Positions 4,249 to 6,508 of a DNA stretch of 6,508 nt are shown in pieces. Origin of the DNA: an uncultured bacterium (lineage in GTDB: Bacteria; Desulfobacterota; Desulfobulbia; Desulfobulbales; Desulfobulbaceae); the NCBI GenBank assembly GCA_903896915.1, contig CAITZN010000298.1, positions 1 through 6,508 on the forward strand. The letters run 5' to 3'. The notes under the pieces are model-generated. The model was not told the origin of the DNA. It made no database searches and saw only the letters and a list, made by a program, of their open reading frames with translations. Position 1 is the stretch's first letter, and the number at the start of each line of letters is the position of its first letter. The position numbers and the translations under genes are program-made.

Positions 4249-6508
4249 ATGAAAAAACGACTCAATCAATCCGTCGAACTCCGCAAACGAGCCGAAGCTG
4301 TCCTTCTCGAAGAAACACCAGAAAACATCACGTATCTGTTACCCGATGAAATCCTGAAGACATTGCACAACCTGCGTGTCCATCAGATCGAACTGGAGAT
4401 GCAGAACGAAGAGTTGCTGCGCATACAAGCGGAACTTGACGTGTCAGGGAAGCGCTATTTTGATTTTTACAATTTGGCGCCGGTTGGCTATTGGACGATA
4501 TCCGAAAAAGGGTTGATCCTGGAGGCCAACCTTACCTCGGCTTCCTTTCTGGGTCTGACGCGGAGTGAGTTAATCAACCAGCCCGTCACAAATTTTATTC
4601 ACCATCAAGACCAAGACATCTATTATCTGTTTAGCAAGAACCTCCCAGGGCTCGATGTACCTGGGAATTGCGATCTGCGGTTGGTAGGAATGGACGGAAG
4701 TGCACTCTGGGTGCAGTTGAATGCCATTGTGGCTCAGGATGAAAACGGCGCACCGGTAATCCGGATAGTGCTGAACGATATCACTGAGCGCAAGCAGGCC
4801 GAGACCGTCCTATATCGCAAGCAGGCCATGCTGGCGCGCACGGAGAAAATTGCCCGGGTCGGCAGTTGGGAATGGAATGTGGCAACCGATACCGTGACGT
4901 GGTCAGACGAATTGTTCCATCTTTTTCAGCTCGAACCGGCAGAGGTGGCGCCCTCCTTTACAGAACAGACCAAACTGTATCACCCGGAAGACCTTGAGCG
5001 GCTCAGATTGGCAGTTGAAGCTGCAGTAAACAATAGCACACCTTACGAAATGGAACTTCGCGCTCTTCGGAAGGATGGGACAACGTTGGTGTGCCTGGCC
5101 CGCGGCCTGGTGGTGGAGATTCAGGGGGGCAGAGTCACACGCTTGGTTGGCTCATTGCAGGATATCACCGAGCGCAAGCAGGCTGAGGAAGAGCTGCGGG
5201 CCAACCAGAAGCGACTCTCAGACATTATCAAATTCCTGCCCAACGCCACCCTGGCAATTGACAAGGATGGCCGAGTCATCATCTGGAATGAAGCTATTGA
5301 ACAGATGACCGGCATTGCCGCTGCTGAGATGCTCGGCAAAGGGGATTATGCACACGCCATCCCGTTTTATGGAGAAGCGCGACCGCAGTTACTGGACCTC
5401 GTTTTTGCAGACCACAACGAGGTTGACGCTTGCTACCCCCAGATTATCCGTGAAGGTGATGGTTCCCTCAGTGTTGAAGTATATTGCAATGCCCTTTACA
5501 ACAATAAGGGTGCCTGGGTTTTCGCCAAAGCCGCCCCCCTGCATGATCAGGACGGCAACATTATTGGCGCCATCGAAAGCGTCCGCGACATCAGCGAGCG
5601 TAAACAAACGGACACCTATCAAGCACTGGGCAGGGAAATCCTGCTTATACTCAACGAACCTGGAGATTTGCGCAGCGCCATTGAGCGCGTTCTTGCTGCA
5701 TTGAAGACACAGACCGGGTTCGATGCGGTCGGTATTCGCCTGCAGGAAGGGGAAGACTACCCCTATTTCGTGCAAGAAGGTTTTTCAGCAGATTTCCTGC
5801 TCAAGGAAAATTCACTGATTGCGCGAACGACGGAAGGCCAGATATGCCGTGAGCAAGACGGCAACGTCAGGCTGGAATGCACCTGCGGACTGGTCATATC
5901 CGGCAGGGCCGACCCAACCAATCCCCTTTTCACACCAGGGGGCAGCTGCTGGACCAACGATTCAAAACAGCTCCTTAATATCCCAGAGAGGGATGATTCC
6001 CGCCTTAATCCTCGCAACCGATGCGTACATTACGACTATGTTTCAGTCGCCTTGATACCCATCCGTAATAAAGAGAGGATTGTCGGGCTGCTTCAGCTCA
6101 ATGACCGGCGCAAAGAAGGTTTTACGCTCCGTATGATTGAACTCCTGGAAGGCATAGCCGCACATCTCGGCGAGGCGCTCATGCGCAAAAACGCCGAAGA
6201 GGCGCTGCGAAAAAGCGAGGCTCGATATGCTGAAACGCTGTCCGTAGTAGATACCGGGCTGTGGGAGTGGCACGTCCCGAGCGGCCAGGCAGTTTTCAGC
6301 AAGATATATTACGAAATTCTCGGTTATGAAGACGGAGAATTTCCCGCCACCTATGATGCATGGCGACAACTTGTGCATCCTGATGATCTTGAAAGGGTCG
6401 AAGGGGTGTTGCGCTCGAGCATTGCCTCCGGAGAAGGTTTCACCATCGATCTCAGGATGAAAATGAAAGCAGGCCCATGGCGATGGGTTTGCACAAACGG
6501 CAAGGCTA
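4249..6508 (+). CDS. Multi-PAS/GAF cytoplasmic sensor protein, N-terminal 753 residues (probable histidine kinase or diguanylate cyclase; 3' end cut)
   Basis: The frame is open from ATG 4249 to the window end. The in-frame TGA at 4219 and the lack of other starts fix this ATG, although the ribosome site (AGACGAG close to the ATG) is weak. Residues about 1-67 are a charged coiled-coil-like lead with VHQIELEMQNEELLRIQ, common at the front of PAS sensors. PAS1 spans about 68-183, ending NDITERKQAE (176-185). PAS2 spans about 194-313 (VGSWEWNV; YHPEDLERL; DITERKQAE at 305-313), PAS_3-like. PAS3 spans about 320-455, ending RDISERKQ. A GAF domain covers about 457-645, with CREQDGNVRLECTCG and LIPIRNKERIVGLLQLND. 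PAS4 begins near 660 (LWEWHVPSG; VHPDDLERV) and is cut. No signal peptide or membrane segment is seen, so sensing is expected in the cytoplasm. The output domain is outside the window; a kinase is the commonest outcome, but this cannot be proven. Ligands are unknown. Confidence 0.92.
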   Translation, partial: MKKRLNQSVELRKRAEAVLLEETPENITYLLPDEILKTLHNLRVHQIELEMQNEELLRIQAELDVSGKRYFDFYNLAPVGYWTISEKGLILEANLTSASFLGLTRSELINQPVTNFIHHQDQDIYYLFSKNLPGLDVPGNCDLRLVGMDGSALWVQLNAIVAQDENGAPVIRIVLNDITERKQAETVLYRKQAMLARTEKIARVGSWEWNVATDTVTWSDELFHLFQLEPAEVAPSFTEQTKLYHPEDLERLRLAVEAAVNNSTPYEMELRALRKDGTTLVCLARGLVVEIQGGRVTRLVGSLQDITERKQAEEELRANQKRLSDIIKFLPNATLAIDKDGRVIIWNEAIEQMTGIAAAEMLGKGDYAHAIPFYGEARPQLLDLVFADHNEVDACYPQIIREGDGSLSVEVYCNALYNNKGAWVFAKAAPLHDQDGNIIGAIESVRDISERKQTDTYQALGREILLILNEPGDLRSAIERVLAALKTQTGFDAVGIRLQEGEDYPYFVQEGFSADFLLKENSLIARTTEGQICREQDGNVRLECTCGLVISGRADPTNPLFTPGGSCWTNDSKQLLNIPERDDSRLNPRNRCVHYDYVSVALIPIRNKERIVGLLQLNDRRKEGFTLRMIELLEGIAAHLGEALMRKNAEEALRKSEARYAETLSVVDTGLWEWHVPSGQAVFSKIYYEILGYEDGEFPATYDAWRQLVHPDDLERVEGVLRSSIASGEGFTIDLRMKMKAGPWRWVCTNGKA

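Noticed and set aside
5389..5775. 128-codon minus-strand ORF inside the sensor gene
   Set aside because: It is the antisense shadow of PAS3 and the GAF domain, whose plus-strand frame is continuous and motif-rich.

Overview
The window holds two unrelated transcription units that point away from each other across a gene-poor gap of about 1.25 kb. The left half, on the minus strand, is a compact cobalamin nucleotide-loop operon. In transcription order it is a cobalamin riboswitch (about 3180-3060), cobU (2980-2417), cobS (2406-1630), cobC (1633-1034) and cobT (1022 to the left edge, where its last few residues are cut off). The right half, on the plus strand, is the first 753 codons of a large soluble sensor protein with three complete PAS domains, a cysteine-containing GAF domain and the start of a fourth PAS domain. 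Its output domain lies beyond the right edge.

The four cob genes form a complete path from adenosylcobinamide and dimethylbenzimidazole to cobalamin. CobU makes adenosylcobinamide-phosphate and then adenosylcobinamide-GDP. CobT makes alpha-ribazole-phosphate, CobS joins the two, and CobC removes the phosphate. Junctions are tight: a 10-bp gap, a 4-bp ATGA overlap and an 11-bp gap. The riboswitch should reduce expression when cobalamin is plentiful. No corrin-ring genes or transporters are visible inside the window.

The gap (2981-4248) contains the riboswitch and then roughly 1 kb of sequence without a convincing full gene. It is rich in small inverted and direct repeats. It includes an intrinsic terminator on the minus strand, directly followed by a 29-codon ORF with a good Shine-Dalgarno sequence, and a scrap that resembles the C-terminal part of a transposase. 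I read it as the decayed remains of one or more mobile elements, but I cannot name the element securely.

Bacterial gene style, moderate GC content, a multi-PAS/GAF sensor opening with a 'VHQIELEMQNEEL' segment and the short cob operon suggest an anaerobic, environmental Gram-negative bacterium of the Desulfobacterota (deltaproteobacterial) type. That placement is an inference from style and is not proven by any marker gene here.
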